NCBI GenBank assembly: GCA_045638565.1
Contig: JAZUBN010000118.1
Span: 1 to 7,243, forward strand
Direction: 5' to 3'
DNA: 7,243 nucleotides
DNA from: SIG471 sp045638565
GTDB lineage: Bacteria; Bacillota; Clostridia; Oscillospirales; Butyricicoccaceae
Part shown: positions 1 to 5,906 of the stretch, in pieces
Numbering within the stretch: the stretch's first letter is position 1
Layout: each line of letters begins with the position of its first letter
Notes under the pieces: model-generated
Database searches by the model: none
Seen by the model: only the letters and a program-made list of their open reading frames with translations
Told to the model about the DNA's origin: nothing
Position numbers and translations under genes: made by a program

Positions 1-816
1 TTTTTCGAGCACAGAGAGTATTTTTATGACTTTTGTGAAATAGGCTCGATTTACGGCGCACCCGGCGATTGTCTTTGGGGCGGCGGCAGAGTAGGCTACG
101 GCGAAAACTCGCCCGATGATGTGCTCAGACTTATGACCAGGTACGGCATATCGGCCCGTCTGACCTTCAGCAATTCTCTTCTTCGCCCTCATCACCTTTG
201 TGATGCCCGCTGCAATGCTCTTTGCAAGGCTTTCGAGAACAAAAATAATGGGATTATTCTTTCCTCCGACCTTCTTTTGAGCTATATAAAGGAAAAATAT
301 CCGGATTTTTACCTTGTTTCGTCTACCACAAAGGTGATAACCGATTTTACCGAGCTGACAAACGAGCTTGACCGTGAGGATTTTTCCTTTGTTGTGCCCG
401 ATTTTCGCCTGAATAAAAGCTTTAAGCAGCTTGAAGCCCTGTCGCAAAAGCAAAAGGACAAAGTGGAGTTTCTCTGCAATGAATGCTGCTATTTCGGCTG
501 TAATACAAGAAAGGCCTGCTACGAAAACGTCAGCCGTATTGCTTTGGGTGAAGAGCCCGTTGATTTTGTCTGCTCATCGCCGAATGCGGATGAGGGCTAC
601 ATTTTTTCAAAGGCTATGGAAAATCCCGGCTTTATCGGTATAGACGACATTAAAAATGTCTATCTCCCTATGGGTTTTTCCCATTTCAAGCTGGAGGGCA
701 GAAGCCTGGGCAGCGCTCTTGTTCTGGAGTTTTTGCTCCATTATATGACAAAACCCCAGTATCAGCTTCATGTCCGTGAGAAAATCTATCTCAATCACTC
801 ACTGGATTTATTCTAA
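1..816 (+). CDS. U32 peptidase-like TIM-barrel protein, C-terminal part (5' end outside window)
   Basis: The reading frame is open from base 1 to a TAA at 814-816, giving 271 visible residues. The true start lies upstream of the window, so the in-frame GTG at 121 should not be taken as the start. Features seen: a glycine-rich stretch (LWGGGRVGYG, about residues 30-39), an SSTTK segment near residue 107, a cysteine cluster C159-x2-C162-C163-x3-C167-x5-C173, and a near-C-terminal GFSHFKLEGR motif. As I recall, clostridial proteins of the peptidase U32-like superfamily share this order: SSTTK, then a Cys/Arg cluster, then HFKxxGR. In the related UbiU/UbiV proteins, conserved cysteines hold a 4Fe-4S cluster. 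That this protein binds a metal or Fe-S cluster, or acts on RNA or protein like other U32 members, is inference. It is the only plus-strand gene here and converges on the solute-binding-protein gene. The coding call is certain and the family moderately so; the substrate is unknown. Confidence 0.7.
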   Translation, partial: FFEHREYFYDFCEIGSIYGAPGDCLWGGGRVGYGENSPDDVLRLMTRYGISARLTFSNSLLRPHHLCDARCNALCKAFENKNNGIILSSDLLLSYIKEKYPDFYLVSSTTKVITDFTELTNELDREDFSFVVPDFRLNKSFKQLEALSQKQKDKVEFLCNECCYFGCNTRKACYENVSRIALGEEPVDFVCSSPNADEGYIFSKAMENPGFIGIDDIKNVYLPMGFSHFKLEGRSLGSALVLEFLLHYMTKPQYQLHVREKIYLNHSLDLF

Positions 817-820
817 AATA

Positions 821-844
821 AAAGGACGGGATATCCCGTCCTTT
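821..844. terminator. Bidirectional rho-independent terminator
   Basis: A 24-nt perfect palindrome: arm AAAGGACGGG (821-830), loop ATAT (831-834), arm CCCGTCCTTT (835-844). A T-run follows on the plus strand (842-846), and on the minus strand the stem is followed by TTTTATTTT-like sequence (from 824 down to 815). It lies 5 bp after the stop of the plus-strand gene and 18 bp past the stop of the minus-strand lipoprotein gene, so it should serve both converging transcripts. Confidence 0.9.
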
Positions 845-862
845 TTATTATTGTCTCACACT

Positions 863-2461
863 TTATTCATACACTACCATATCGTGATAATATCTTGCGC
901 CGTGTTCGTGCATGATGACGCCGTCGAGCCCCTTATGCATACCTGCAACATAGGTCTGCTGGAGAAGCGGAATCCATGGCGAATCTTCCATAATTACCGC
1001 CTGAATTTCCTTATAGATATTATTCCGTTTTTCCACATCGAATTCTTCACGCGCTTCCTCGATCATTCTGTCAACCTCAGGATTGGAATACCACATACGA
1101 TTGCCTGTCGGGCCGCCCGAATCTGTATGGAAGTTATTGGTCAGCGTATTGTCAGGATTTGTTGCGCCACCCCACGACATAATCCACGCTTCGTGGTCCT
1201 TTCTCGAAAGATAATCGAGCATCGCACCGAATTCCATAAGATTGATATTGATAGTGACACCAATCTGACCGTAATCCTGCTGAAGAAGCTGAGCCGCGCG
1301 TGAGCGGATATCGGAGGACACAGTCACTTCCATTTCAAAGCCATCGGCATAGCCTGCCTCGGCAAGCAGCTCTCTCGCCTTTTCGATATCATAGGTATAG
1401 CCGTCAAGCTCATCATTGAAGCCTACGCCAACTGTCGGGAAGACCGATGTACATGGGATGCCGTAGCCCTCATACAAAACCTCGACGATGGCATCCTTAT
1501 TGGATGCGTACTGGAGAGCGCGGCGCACCTTTGCATTGTCAAACGGAGCCTTTGTGGTATTGAAGCCCATATAAGCGATGTTATTGGACACCATTTCCAC
1601 AGTTTTGAGGTTTTCATTTGCCTTCACTCTGTCGATATCGATGGAATTGAGCGATCCGATATAGTCGATTTCACCTGCTTCGAGAGCGATTGTCTGGGAG
1701 GAAGCCTCAGGGATGATTCTCCTCGTCAGCGAAGTCATTCGTGATGCGCCGCGCCAGTAATCGTCGAAGCGGACCACTTTATAATAGTCGTTAGGATGAT
1801 ATTCGCTGTGCATCATAGGACCTGTGCCACAGATGTCCTCCTCGTCATACTTGCCGCCGTTTGCTTCTGCTGCTTCGACCACCTTTTTATTGAGGATGGA
1901 AGTCTGTGTATGCGCCAGATTGAGCAGCATAGGCGCAAAAGGCACCGATGTTTCGATGCGGAACGAATATTTGTCAATCTGCTCGATTGCGATGACATTC
2001 TGGAAGTTTGCCTGAGATTTTGGGTTTGCATTGGCTCTGTTCAGAGAAAAAACCACGTCCTCGGCTGTCATTTCGTCGCCGTTATGGAACTTCACCCCTT
2101 CGTGCAGCTTGAATATGTACTCTGTCTTGGATGGCATTTCGTAGGATTCCACCAGCATTGGCTGGACTTCGCCCGCTGCATCAAACTCCATAAGGCGGTC
2201 GTAAATCATTGTGAACATTGTGCCTGAATAGCCGTCGTTGCAGTCGGGTGGGTCGAAACCGACGATGTCGAAGCCGTCTGCGATTATGACATCGGTGCGG
2301 ATATTCTGTCCCGAGCTGGTTGCTACTGTTGTTTTGTCCAGCTCATCTTCCATATTTACCGGGGCGGATGATGCCTCGGTGACTTCTTCGGTCTGTGAAC
2401 ATCCTGCAAGCAGTGATGCCAGCATAATGCCCGAAAGGAGCAAGGCTGTAAATCTTTTCAT
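863..2461 (-). CDS. ABC transporter solute-binding lipoprotein, peptide/family 5 type
   Basis: This is the extracytoplasmic substrate receptor of an ABC importer of the DppA/OppA/GsiB class (SBP_bac_5). The protein has 532 residues. It opens with a lipoprotein signal peptide (MKRFTALLLSG..., lipobox LLAGC, lipidated Cys21), then a Ser/Thr/Glu-rich linker to about residue 52. The family-5 signature lies at about 101-142 (PMLVESYE..., VKFHNGDEMTAEDVVFSLNR). The length is normal for the family (500-550). I chose the ATG at 2461 because GAGAGGG (2468-2474) sits 6 nt upstream and the signal peptide begins there; an upstream in-frame ATG at 2515 would overlap the promoter and add a non-signal extension. 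No permease or ATPase gene adjoins it, so it is an orphan receptor here or depends on a transporter encoded elsewhere. The ligand (oligopeptide, dipeptide, nickel or glutathione) cannot be told from sequence. It has its own promoter and shares the terminator at 821-844. Confidence 0.93.
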   Translation of the reverse strand: MKRFTALLLSGIMLASLLAGCSQTEEVTEASSAPVNMEDELDKTTVATSSGQNIRTDVIIADGFDIVGFDPPDCNDGYSGTMFTMIYDRLMEFDAAGEVQPMLVESYEMPSKTEYIFKLHEGVKFHNGDEMTAEDVVFSLNRANANPKSQANFQNVIAIEQIDKYSFRIETSVPFAPMLLNLAHTQTSILNKKVVEAAEANGGKYDEEDICGTGPMMHSEYHPNDYYKVVRFDDYWRGASRMTSLTRRIIPEASSQTIALEAGEIDYIGSLNSIDIDRVKANENLKTVEMVSNNIAYMGFNTTKAPFDNAKVRRALQYASNKDAIVEVLYEGYGIPCTSVFPTVGVGFNDELDGYTYDIEKARELLAEAGYADGFEMEVTVSSDIRSRAAQLLQQDYGQIGVTININLMEFGAMLDYLSRKDHEAWIMSWGGATNPDNTLTNNFHTDSGGPTGNRMWYSNPEVDRMIEEAREEFDVEKRNNIYKEIQAVIMEDSPWIPLLQQTYVAGMHKGLDGVIMHEHGARYYHDMVVYE

Positions 2462-2467
2462 TCTGTT

Positions 2468-2474
2468 CCCTCTC
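2468..2474 (-). promoter_or_regulatory. Ribosome binding site that fixes the lipoprotein gene start
   Basis: GAGAGGG in the minus sense lies 6 nt before the ATG at 2461. It supports the start that gives a canonical lipoprotein signal peptide over the ATG at 2515, which lies upstream of the predicted transcription start. Confidence 0.75.
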
Positions 2475-2482
2475 TTTCTTGC

Positions 2483-2505
2483 TGAAATTGTTTGCTTCAA
2501 TTTCA
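2483..2505. promoter_or_regulatory. Operator-like dyad at the lipoprotein gene start point
   Basis: A perfect 8-bp inverted repeat, TGAAATTG (2483-2490) and CAATTTCA (2498-2505), is separated by 7 nt. It begins at the downstream edge of the -10 box and covers the expected transcription start near 2498. The upstream arm would be largely untranscribed, which favours a DNA operator over an RNA hairpin. No regulator gene is visible in the window. Confidence 0.4.
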
Positions 2506-2533
2506 TTATATGCAAAGGGAAATAAAATGTTAT
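2505..2533 (-). promoter_or_regulatory. Sigma-A-type promoter of the solute-binding lipoprotein gene
   Basis: In the minus sense, a perfect -10 TATAAT (2510-2505) is preceded by ATAACA (2533-2528, 4 of 6 matches to TTGACA) with a 17-nt spacer. The expected start near 2498 gives a leader of about 37 nt to the ATG at 2461. It follows directly after the upstream gene's terminator. Confidence 0.7.
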
Positions 2534-2543
2534 CGGATAAAAT

Positions 2544-2569
2544 AAAAAGCCTCACTTATGAGGCTTTTT
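2544..2569 (-). terminator. Rho-independent terminator after the hypothetical gene
   Basis: An 11-bp perfect stem, AAAAAGCCTCA (2544-2554) with TGAGGCTTTTT (2559-2569), and a CTTA loop. In the minus sense the stem ends in TTTTT followed by ATTTTAT. It starts 6 nt after the TAA of the gene ending at 2576 and isolates it from the downstream lipoprotein promoter. Confidence 0.88.
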
Positions 2570-2575
2570 GTGTGG

Positions 2576-3085
2576 TTATTTTTCGTATTTTATTATGTTG
2601 TCCAGAACTTCTCTCAGCCATGGGTCGTTTTTGTCGATGTCGATTCTGTATACATCATCGAGGTTAATTGTTACAGTTACTTTTTTACCGACATAATTAT
2701 TAAAACTTATATGACCCTTATTTGAAAAGAAACTTACATCCCACATAAAATTAACGTCTTGGAAATTGGTACTACCTTCATTTGCTTTGGCTGATTTTAA
2801 TGACCTTGTCAGCTCTCTGCCATCAAACAATGCGATTATTTCTTCAAATCCTTCATTACCTTTTTCAAGTGAATAATAATATTGATCAAGCTTTCCCGTT
2901 CTGTAAAACTCCCCCTTGGAATCGTAGTCGGCTGAAATCCTTATAAGCACACATTCATCAAAGTCCCAGTCTTTATACATTTCTTCGATTTCCACAGGCT
3001 GTTTATAGATAAACGCGGCTATGGCGAGGATGAAAATTGCTGCGGTGACAAATATGATTTTTCCGCGCATGGCTTTGTTTTTCAT
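2576..3085 (-). CDS. Membrane-anchored hypothetical protein
   Basis: This is a 169-residue protein that I do not recognise. Residues 1-9 are basic (MKNKAMRGK), residues 10-27 form one hydrophobic helix (IIFVTAAIFILAIAAFIY), and the rest is polar and acidic. This suggests a single N-terminal anchor or uncleaved signal with an extracytoplasmic domain of about 140 residues. There is no lipobox cysteine and no catalytic motif that I can name. Coding is supported by a strong AAAGGAG site (3091-3097) 5 nt before the ATG and a terminator just after the stop. The gene is markedly AT-rich: about 35% GC by hand count over 2641-3000, against 47-55% in single 60-base lines sampled from neighbouring genes. 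This fits a lineage-specific or acquired gene. No convincing promoter lies in the 151 bp upstream, so it may be transcribed from the nitroreductase promoter through the repeat mosaic. Confidence 0.75.
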   Translation of the reverse strand: MKNKAMRGKIIFVTAAIFILAIAAFIYKQPVEIEEMYKDWDFDECVLIRISADYDSKGEFYRTGKLDQYYYSLEKGNEGFEEIIALFDGRELTRSLKSAKANEGSTNFQDVNFMWDVSFFSNKGHISFNNYVGKKVTVTINLDDVYRIDIDKNDPWLREVLDNIIKYEK

Positions 3086-3097
3086 AGGCGCTCCTTT

Positions 3098-3236
3098 CTG
3101 TTTCGGGACGTCGGAAACCCGCCCCTACGTTTTTGTCATTCTGAACGAAGCGAAGAATCTCCTGCGGTTTACAGAGATTTACGACACCTCATCCGTCACA
3201 CTTTCGTGTGCCACCTTCCCCTCAAGGGGAAGGCTT
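3098..3236. repeat. Non-coding mosaic of intergenic repeat-like modules
   Basis: Three motifs sit side by side between two minus-strand genes. Module A (3104-3129) centres on GACGTC and carries CGGG/CCCG ends. Module B (3135-3161, GTCATTCTGAACGAAGCGAA and onward) has ATTCT/AGAAT inverted ends (3138-3142, 3154-3158). Module C (3185-3236) has two hairpins: CACAC/GTGTG (3197-3201, 3206-3210) and CCTTCCCC/GGGGAAGG (3214-3221, 3226-3233). From memory, very similar strings are dispersed in intergenic regions of many clostridial and gut genomes; that they are repeats cannot be proved here because each occurs once in the window. Plus-strand translation of this stretch gives a typical spurious peptide. 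Confidence 0.6.
3214..3233. other. Strong hairpin just past the nitroreductase stop
   Basis: An 8-bp perfect GC-rich stem, CCTTCCCC/GGGGAAGG, with a TCAA loop begins 3 nt after the nitroreductase stop in the minus sense. It lacks a T-run on the minus strand (GTGG follows). It is therefore more likely an RNA-stabilising or attenuating element within module C than a true intrinsic terminator. Confidence 0.5.
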
Positions 3237-3980
3237 TTAGAGGATGGTATATTCTGCCAGTAATTCTTTCAAATCTTCGCCTTTGTCGATGTGGAGTGTG
3301 CGTGTGAAGTCAAGCTTTTCGTGTTTGAGGCACATTTCAACATAGAAGACGAAAATGCCCACGTCCATCTGCTGGAAATAGCTTATCATATCCCATTTGA
3401 GCTTTGCCATACGCATGGATTTTCTGTAAACTCTGATTTTATTACCCTCACATTCCATGAGCCATGGCTGGAAATTGACGGCGGATGGAGCAAAACGTGC
3501 CACCTCGGCAATGCTGTCAAAGCCCTCGCCTTTCTTGATTTTATCCGCTTCTCTGCGCTTGGCTTCATGCATGGATTTACGGAATTCGCCCTCTTCCGAC
3601 TTTTCAATGATGAGCATAATGGCAAATTCCATGCCCTCATACATAGCATCGCTTTCCTGAGGCTTGGCTTTGCCGCACCAGCAGGTGCCGATATCGAGCG
3701 CTGTCAGGAACATATCGAGCTGCTGCACCATATAACCGATATTTGCAAGATAATTCGGCTTTTTCTCGCTGTAAACGAGGATGGCGTATTCGCCCCACTT
3801 CCATGTTGTTGTATGGCGCTGAACGATTTTGAATGCGATTTTGATATCGTCACACAGCGGCACAAGGCGGGCAAAGTGATTCTTTATCATATCCAGCTCA
3901 GGACCTGAAATCTTCTTTTTCCCCGGCATTGTGTGGAAGGATTTTCTCTTGTTTATCATATCGTAATATACGTTGAACAT
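3237..3980 (-). CDS. Nitroreductase family protein, TM1586-type (duplicated domain)
   Basis: This is a 247-residue predicted FMN-dependent oxidoreductase in the cytoplasm. The N-terminus has the usual Arg-x-Ser of nitroreductases (KRKSFH, R12/S14). GTCWCG at 98-103 matches the Gly-x-x-x-Cys-Gly region, and a second half carries ARFAPSAVNFQPW at about 161-173, the family's Ser-x-Asn-x-Gln-Pro-Trp motif. The order, with the APSA-N-QPW motif in the C-terminal half, fits the TM1586_NiRdase arrangement of two half-domains. The physiological substrate is unknown; the family reduces nitro compounds, quinones or flavins. The start at 3980 is fixed by AAGGAG (3987-3992), 6 nt upstream. The gene has its own extended -10 promoter, stands after the DUF47 terminator, and may read through into the hypothetical membrane gene. 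Confidence 0.85.
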   Translation of the reverse strand: MFNVYYDMINKRKSFHTMPGKKKISGPELDMIKNHFARLVPLCDDIKIAFKIVQRHTTTWKWGEYAILVYSEKKPNYLANIGYMVQQLDMFLTALDIGTCWCGKAKPQESDAMYEGMEFAIMLIIEKSEEGEFRKSMHEAKRREADKIKKGEGFDSIAEVARFAPSAVNFQPWLMECEGNKIRVYRKSMRMAKLKWDMISYFQQMDVGIFVFYVEMCLKHEKLDFTRTLHIDKGEDLKELLAEYTIL

Positions 3981-4005
3981 AGGCTTCTCCTTTGTTTTTT
4001 CTTTG

Positions 4006-4014
4006 ATTATACCA
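4006..4014 (-). promoter_or_regulatory. Extended -10 promoter of the nitroreductase gene
   Basis: In the minus sense TGGTATAAT, a full extended -10 (TGn plus consensus TATAAT), occupies 4014-4006. Only a weak -35 (TTTTCT, 3 of 6) fits at 17 nt. The leader would be about 19 nt, ending in the AAGGAG site. Confidence 0.65.
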
Positions 4015-4031
4015 TACTTCTGTCAAAAAGA

Positions 4032-4055
4032 AAAGGACAGCCGAAACTGTCCTTT
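4032..4055 (-). terminator. Rho-independent terminator of the pit-DUF47 operon
   Basis: A 9-bp perfect stem, AAAGGACAG (4032-4040) with CTGTCCTTT (4047-4055), and a 6-nt loop. The minus sense ends in TTTTCTTTTT. It begins 14 nt after the DUF47 stop and directly precedes the nitroreductase promoter. Confidence 0.88.
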
Positions 4056-4069
4056 CAATTATATTCATA

Positions 4070-4690
4070 TTATGTATTTTTCATCATGATCTGTTCCATG
4101 ATATCTGCCGCCTCTTCGCAGAGGTCACAACAGTTTTCAAGACTGTCATAGAAAATCTTATATGTCAGCAGTTCACGGTGTCCGATATCGCTGCCGAAAA
4201 GCTTATGCATAGCCTCTTCATAAATCGCATCGCCATCCGATTCGATATCATTGACCTTGATGATGAGAGGACGGAGAATTTCAGGCTTTTTGAAGTTTTT
4301 GAATTCACCCGCTGCCGCTCTGAGCGCCTGAACACAGCGCTTGATAACCCCCATAAACTCACTTACAAATGGTGGAAGCTTATCAATATGGTATATGTAA
4401 CATTCAGCCACAACTTCATCGAGGGCGTCTGTGATTTCGTCAATCATATGAACAAGCTGAACGATATCCTCCTGATCGATAGGAGTGATGAACTCGATAG
4501 CCACCTTACGTGTGATGTCGTGATGCACAAGGTCTGCGCTGTGCTCTATCTCGTGCATTTTCTTACGCTGTTCAGGAATGAGGGCAGGGTCATAGTTTGC
4601 CAGAATCTGTTCAAGATAGTCGGCAGCCTTGACACAATGATCAACCTGATTTTCAATAAGCTTAAAATAATCGTTTTTGATTTTAGCCAT
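4070..4690 (-). CDS. DUF47 / PhoU-like Pit accessory protein
   Basis: This is a 206-residue, all-helical, charged cytoplasmic protein of the DUF47 (PhoU-like, TIGR00153) family, known to be encoded beside Pit phosphate transporters and thought to modulate them. Recognisable stretches are the N-terminal IENQVDHCVKAADYLEQI, the central IEHSADLVHHDI with acidic and His residues, TPIDQEDI, and IESDGDAIYEEAMHKLF near the C-terminus. The acidic/His sites match those that bind metal in PhoU-like proteins. The length is typical. The first ATG (4696) lies only 1 nt from AAGGAG, while the ATG at 4690 lies 7 nt from it, so I take 4690 (MAKIKNDY...) as the start. It follows pit with 11 nt between stop and start, and the pit stop codon lies inside its ribosome site, so translation is probably coupled. 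Confidence 0.92.
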   Translation of the reverse strand: MAKIKNDYFKLIENQVDHCVKAADYLEQILANYDPALIPEQRKKMHEIEHSADLVHHDITRKVAIEFITPIDQEDIVQLVHMIDEITDALDEVVAECYIYHIDKLPPFVSEFMGVIKRCVQALRAAAGEFKNFKKPEILRPLIIKVNDIESDGDAIYEEAMHKLFGSDIGHRELLTYKIFYDSLENCCDLCEEAADIMEQIMMKNT

Positions 4691-4697
4691 ATTCATA

Positions 4698-4703
4698 CTC
4701 CTT
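4698..4703 (-). promoter_or_regulatory. Ribosome site overlapping the pit stop codon
   Basis: AAGGAG in the minus sense overlaps the TAA of pit (4704-4702). It is 7 nt from the ATG at 4690 and 1 nt from the ATG at 4696, so it selects the inner start and implies translational coupling between the transporter and its partner. Confidence 0.8.
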
Positions 4704-5751
4704 ATGCAAATAAAATCAAGAAGAGCTTAGCCATACCGAAGCCGAGAAGTCCGCATCCCGGGAATGTGAATACCCATGTCAGCACAAGCTCCTTTACAAC
4801 GCTCCAGTTTACATTTCGCATTCTTCTTGCCGCGCCTACGCCCATGATAGCTGTAGTCTTTGTGTGGGTCGTACTTACAGGAATACCTGTAAGCGAGGAC
4901 AAAAGCAGGCAAAGTGTTGCCGCAAAGTCGGCCGCAAAGCCCTGATATGGCTTGAGCTTTACCATATCCATACCGACAGATTTGATGATTCTGTAGCCGC
5001 CGATACTTGTGCCAAGCCCCATTATCACAGAGCAGAGCACCATAAGCCATATCGGAACAGCAAAGCTTGACGCCGCCGAATTGCCGTCGGCAAATGCCGC
5101 GCCGAGAAGGAAGACAGCCATAAACTTCTGTCCGTCCTGCGCACCGTGCATAAATGCCATCGCTGCGCCGCCTGCAATCTGCGCTCCCGAGAAGAAACGT
5201 TCAGACTTAACACGGTTTCTGTGTCTGAATATAAACACCACAAGCTTTGATGACAGATAGCCCAGACCGAATCCGAGAATTGTTGAAAGCACGATACCAT
5301 AAAGCACCTTCACCCATTCAGCAGGGTTGATACCGCTGAAGCTGTTCTGGATAGCGACAGCCGCGCCCGAAATACCTGCGATAAGAGCATGGCTTTCACT
5401 GGTCGGAATACCGAAATACCAGGCCGCAGTCGCCCATATTACAATAGCCGCCATAGCCGCACACAGAGCAACAAGCGAAAGATGAGCATCGCCGCCGAAA
5501 TCGACCATATTGTAAATAGTCATGGCAACCGAAGCATTTATTGCCGTCATCACAAATACGCCGAGGAAATTGAATATCGCCGCCATAATTATAGCCTTTT
5601 TTGCTTCAATGGCGCGTGTGGAAACGCAAGTGGCGATAGCATTCGGAGCATCTGTCCAGCCATTGACAAGAATAACGCCCATCGTCAGCACACTGGATAC
5701 AAAAAGCATAGGATTATCCAGCATCTGACCGAAAAATTCCAACATAGACAT
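4702..5751 (-). CDS. pit: Low-affinity inorganic phosphate transporter, Pit family
   Basis: This is a 349-residue polytopic membrane protein of the PHO4/Pit family (PF01384), which moves phosphate, usually as a metal-phosphate complex, with protons or cations. The family's inverted duplication is visible. The N-half has GWTDAPNAIATCVSTRA (31-47) and GIPTSESHALIAG (114-126). The C-half has HGAQDGQK (202-209) and GIPVSTTHTKTTAIMGVGA (289-307). The intervening hydrophobic segments suggest about 8-10 membrane helices with a basic cytoplasmic loop near 176-186. It is shorter than E. coli PitA (about 500) but normal for Firmicutes-type Pit proteins. The start at 5751 is supported by AAGGAGG (5759-5765), 7 nt upstream. 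It is the first gene of a two-gene operon with DUF47. Sulfate permeases of the same family exist (CysP), but the DUF47 partner favours phosphate. Confidence 0.93.
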   Translation of the reverse strand: MSMLEFFGQMLDNPMLFVSSVLTMGVILVNGWTDAPNAIATCVSTRAIEAKKAIIMAAIFNFLGVFVMTAINASVAMTIYNMVDFGGDAHLSLVALCAAMAAIVIWATAAWYFGIPTSESHALIAGISGAAVAIQNSFSGINPAEWVKVLYGIVLSTILGFGLGYLSSKLVVFIFRHRNRVKSERFFSGAQIAGGAAMAFMHGAQDGQKFMAVFLLGAAFADGNSAASSFAVPIWLMVLCSVIMGLGTSIGGYRIIKSVGMDMVKLKPYQGFAADFAATLCLLLSSLTGIPVSTTHTKTTAIMGVGAARRMRNVNWSVVKELVLTWVFTFPGCGLLGFGMAKLFLILFA

Positions 5752-5775
5752 TTTTATTCCTCCTTTCAGATGGTC

Positions 5776-5787
5776 ATTATAATACCA
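5776..5787 (-). promoter_or_regulatory. Putative pit-DUF47 promoter (-10 region)
   Basis: In the minus sense TGGTATTATAAT offers two overlapping -10 choices: extended TGGTATTAT (5787-5779) or TATAAT (5781-5776). No good -35 is seen at 16-18 nt. The leader would be roughly 18-20 nt, ending in AAGGAGG. Weak -35 plus a dyad further upstream would fit an activated promoter, which is inference. Confidence 0.5.
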
Positions 5788-5810
5788 TAATTTAATTTTA
5801 CATTATTTTT

Positions 5811-5823
5811 TTGCTTTAAGCAA
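5811..5823. promoter_or_regulatory. Short dyad upstream of the pit promoter
   Basis: TTGCTT-T-AAGCAA is a 13-bp dyad with perfect 6-bp arms. It is centred about 48 bp upstream of the expected pit start point, a usual position for an activator site. It is short enough to arise by chance. Confidence 0.25.
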
Positions 5824-5868
5824 TAGATTTTCCGGTTCAATATGTGATTATTGTTTTTTTCAATAAAA

Positions 5869-5891
5869 AAGGGAGCTCAGAAAGCCCCCTT
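5869..5891 (-). terminator. Rho-independent terminator of mrp
   Basis: In the minus sense AAGGGGGCT (5891-5883), loop TTCTG, AGCTCCCTT (5877-5869), then TTTTATTG. The single mismatch seen in plus-strand DNA becomes a G-U pair in the minus-strand RNA, so the stem is continuous (9 bp) only in that direction. It begins 15 nt after the mrp stop. Confidence 0.82.
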
Positions 5892-5906
5892 GTATAATTA
5901 TTTTTA

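Noticed and set aside
770..1303. Plus-strand open frame of 177 codons
   Set aside because: It lies opposite the solute-binding lipoprotein gene, has low-complexity His/Ile-rich translation, no ribosome site, and crosses a strong terminator.
3197..3233. Double hairpin as an intrinsic terminator for the nitroreductase gene
   Set aside because: No T-run follows on the minus strand, so it is kept only as a hairpin in the repeat module.
3021..3263. Plus-strand 80-codon frame in the intergenic repeat
   Set aside because: Its translation is the kind of spurious peptide these dispersed repeats generate; it overlaps two real genes on the other strand and has no ribosome site.
3291..3908. Plus-strand open frame of 205 codons
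   Set aside because: Antisense to the nitroreductase, whose family motifs are clear; the plus frame has no recognisable motif or start signal.
4014..4027. TTGACA (minus sense) upstream of the nitroreductase -10
   Set aside because: The gap to TATAAT is only 9 nt, too short for a -35; the extended -10 explains the promoter better.
4178..4945. Plus-strand open frame of 255 codons
   Set aside because: Runs antisense across both DUF47 and pit, including their coupled junction; both minus-strand genes have diagnostic motifs.
5848..5866. TTATTG/CAATAA inverted repeat around a T-run
   Set aside because: Only six AT-rich bases per arm, and it overlaps the mrp terminator tail; best explained by base composition.
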